From Spirochaetota bacterium (GTDB lineage: Bacteria; Spirochaetota; UBA4802; UB4802), in the NCBI GenBank assembly GCA_029548025.1, contig JAKPOE010000397.1, positions 1-5,134 of the forward strand: DNA of 5,134 nt. Reading direction: 5' to 3'. Below, in pieces: positions 5,054-5,134 of the stretch. The notes beneath the pieces were generated by a model that did not search any database, had not been told where the DNA came from, and was given only the letters and a program-made list of their open reading frames with translations. Position numbers and translations under genes: made by a program. The number at the start of each line of letters is the position of its first letter. Within the stretch, counting starts at the first letter, position 1.

Positions 5054-5134
5054 AAAGTGATCAATTATTTGTTATAGAGAGCGTTATAGGTTTTTTCGCA
5101 GCATCCCCGGTGGCGGTCCCCAGTAGAATTTGAG
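5054..5134. other. 3' tail with possible edge of a neighbouring gene
   Basis: After the DUF2279 stop there are about 45 AT-rich bases without a convincing terminator, including a direct repeat GTTATAG (5071-5077 and 5083-5089). From about 5096 the composition becomes clearly more GC-rich, which looks like coding sequence. On the minus strand all three frames are open from the edge to stops at 5084-5086, 5065-5067 and 5061-5063. The first reads as a C-terminus ending GPPPGMLRKNL. One plus-strand frame is open too. The segment is too short to choose. Confidence 0.3.

Overview
The window looks like chromosomal DNA from an anaerobic, Gram-negative bacterium of moderately AT-rich composition. Three things point that way. 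An AhbC-type radical SAM enzyme implies the siroheme-dependent route to heme, known mainly from sulfate reducers, other strict anaerobes and archaea. QueF is a bacterial queuosine enzyme. The last gene encodes an exported DUF2279-type protein with likely outer-membrane features. Desulfobacterota or Spirochaetota would fit, but the sequence does not settle the phylum. I see no mobile element, CRISPR array, tRNA or rRNA.

Layout: (i) 1-1893, plus strand, a tetrapyrrole pair. ahbC enters from beyond the left edge and is followed after 7 bases by a stand-alone precorrin-2 dehydrogenase/sirohydrochlorin ferrochelatase of the Met8/CysG N-terminal type. The second enzyme makes sirohydrochlorin or siroheme. 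AhbC acts later in the same route, removing acetate side chains from 12,18-didecarboxysiroheme to give Fe-coproporphyrin III. (ii) 1966-2292, plus strand, a single STAS-domain protein resembling an anti-sigma factor antagonist, with its own strong ribosome binding site. (iii) 3744-2360, minus strand, a two-gene unit: queF (preQ0 reductase) and a ROK-family sugar kinase whose start overlaps the queF stop (ATGA). (iv) 3745-4057, a very AT-rich divergent intergenic region with candidate promoters for both sides. (v) 4058-5053, plus strand, a secreted DUF2279-family protein. (vi) 5054-5134, a short tail whose last ~40 bases turn GC-rich and may be the end of a neighbouring gene.

Several obvious starts needed correcting. 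ahbC is not complete at 81, since its frame is open to the window edge. The STAS protein starts at 1966, not at an upstream TTG. queF most likely starts at ATG 3744. The ROK gene starts at 3355 or 3352, not inside queF.

No clearly new multi-gene system is visible. The best leads are the ROK kinase, which lacks two usual signature residues and is translationally coupled to queF, and the two-part DUF2279 protein.
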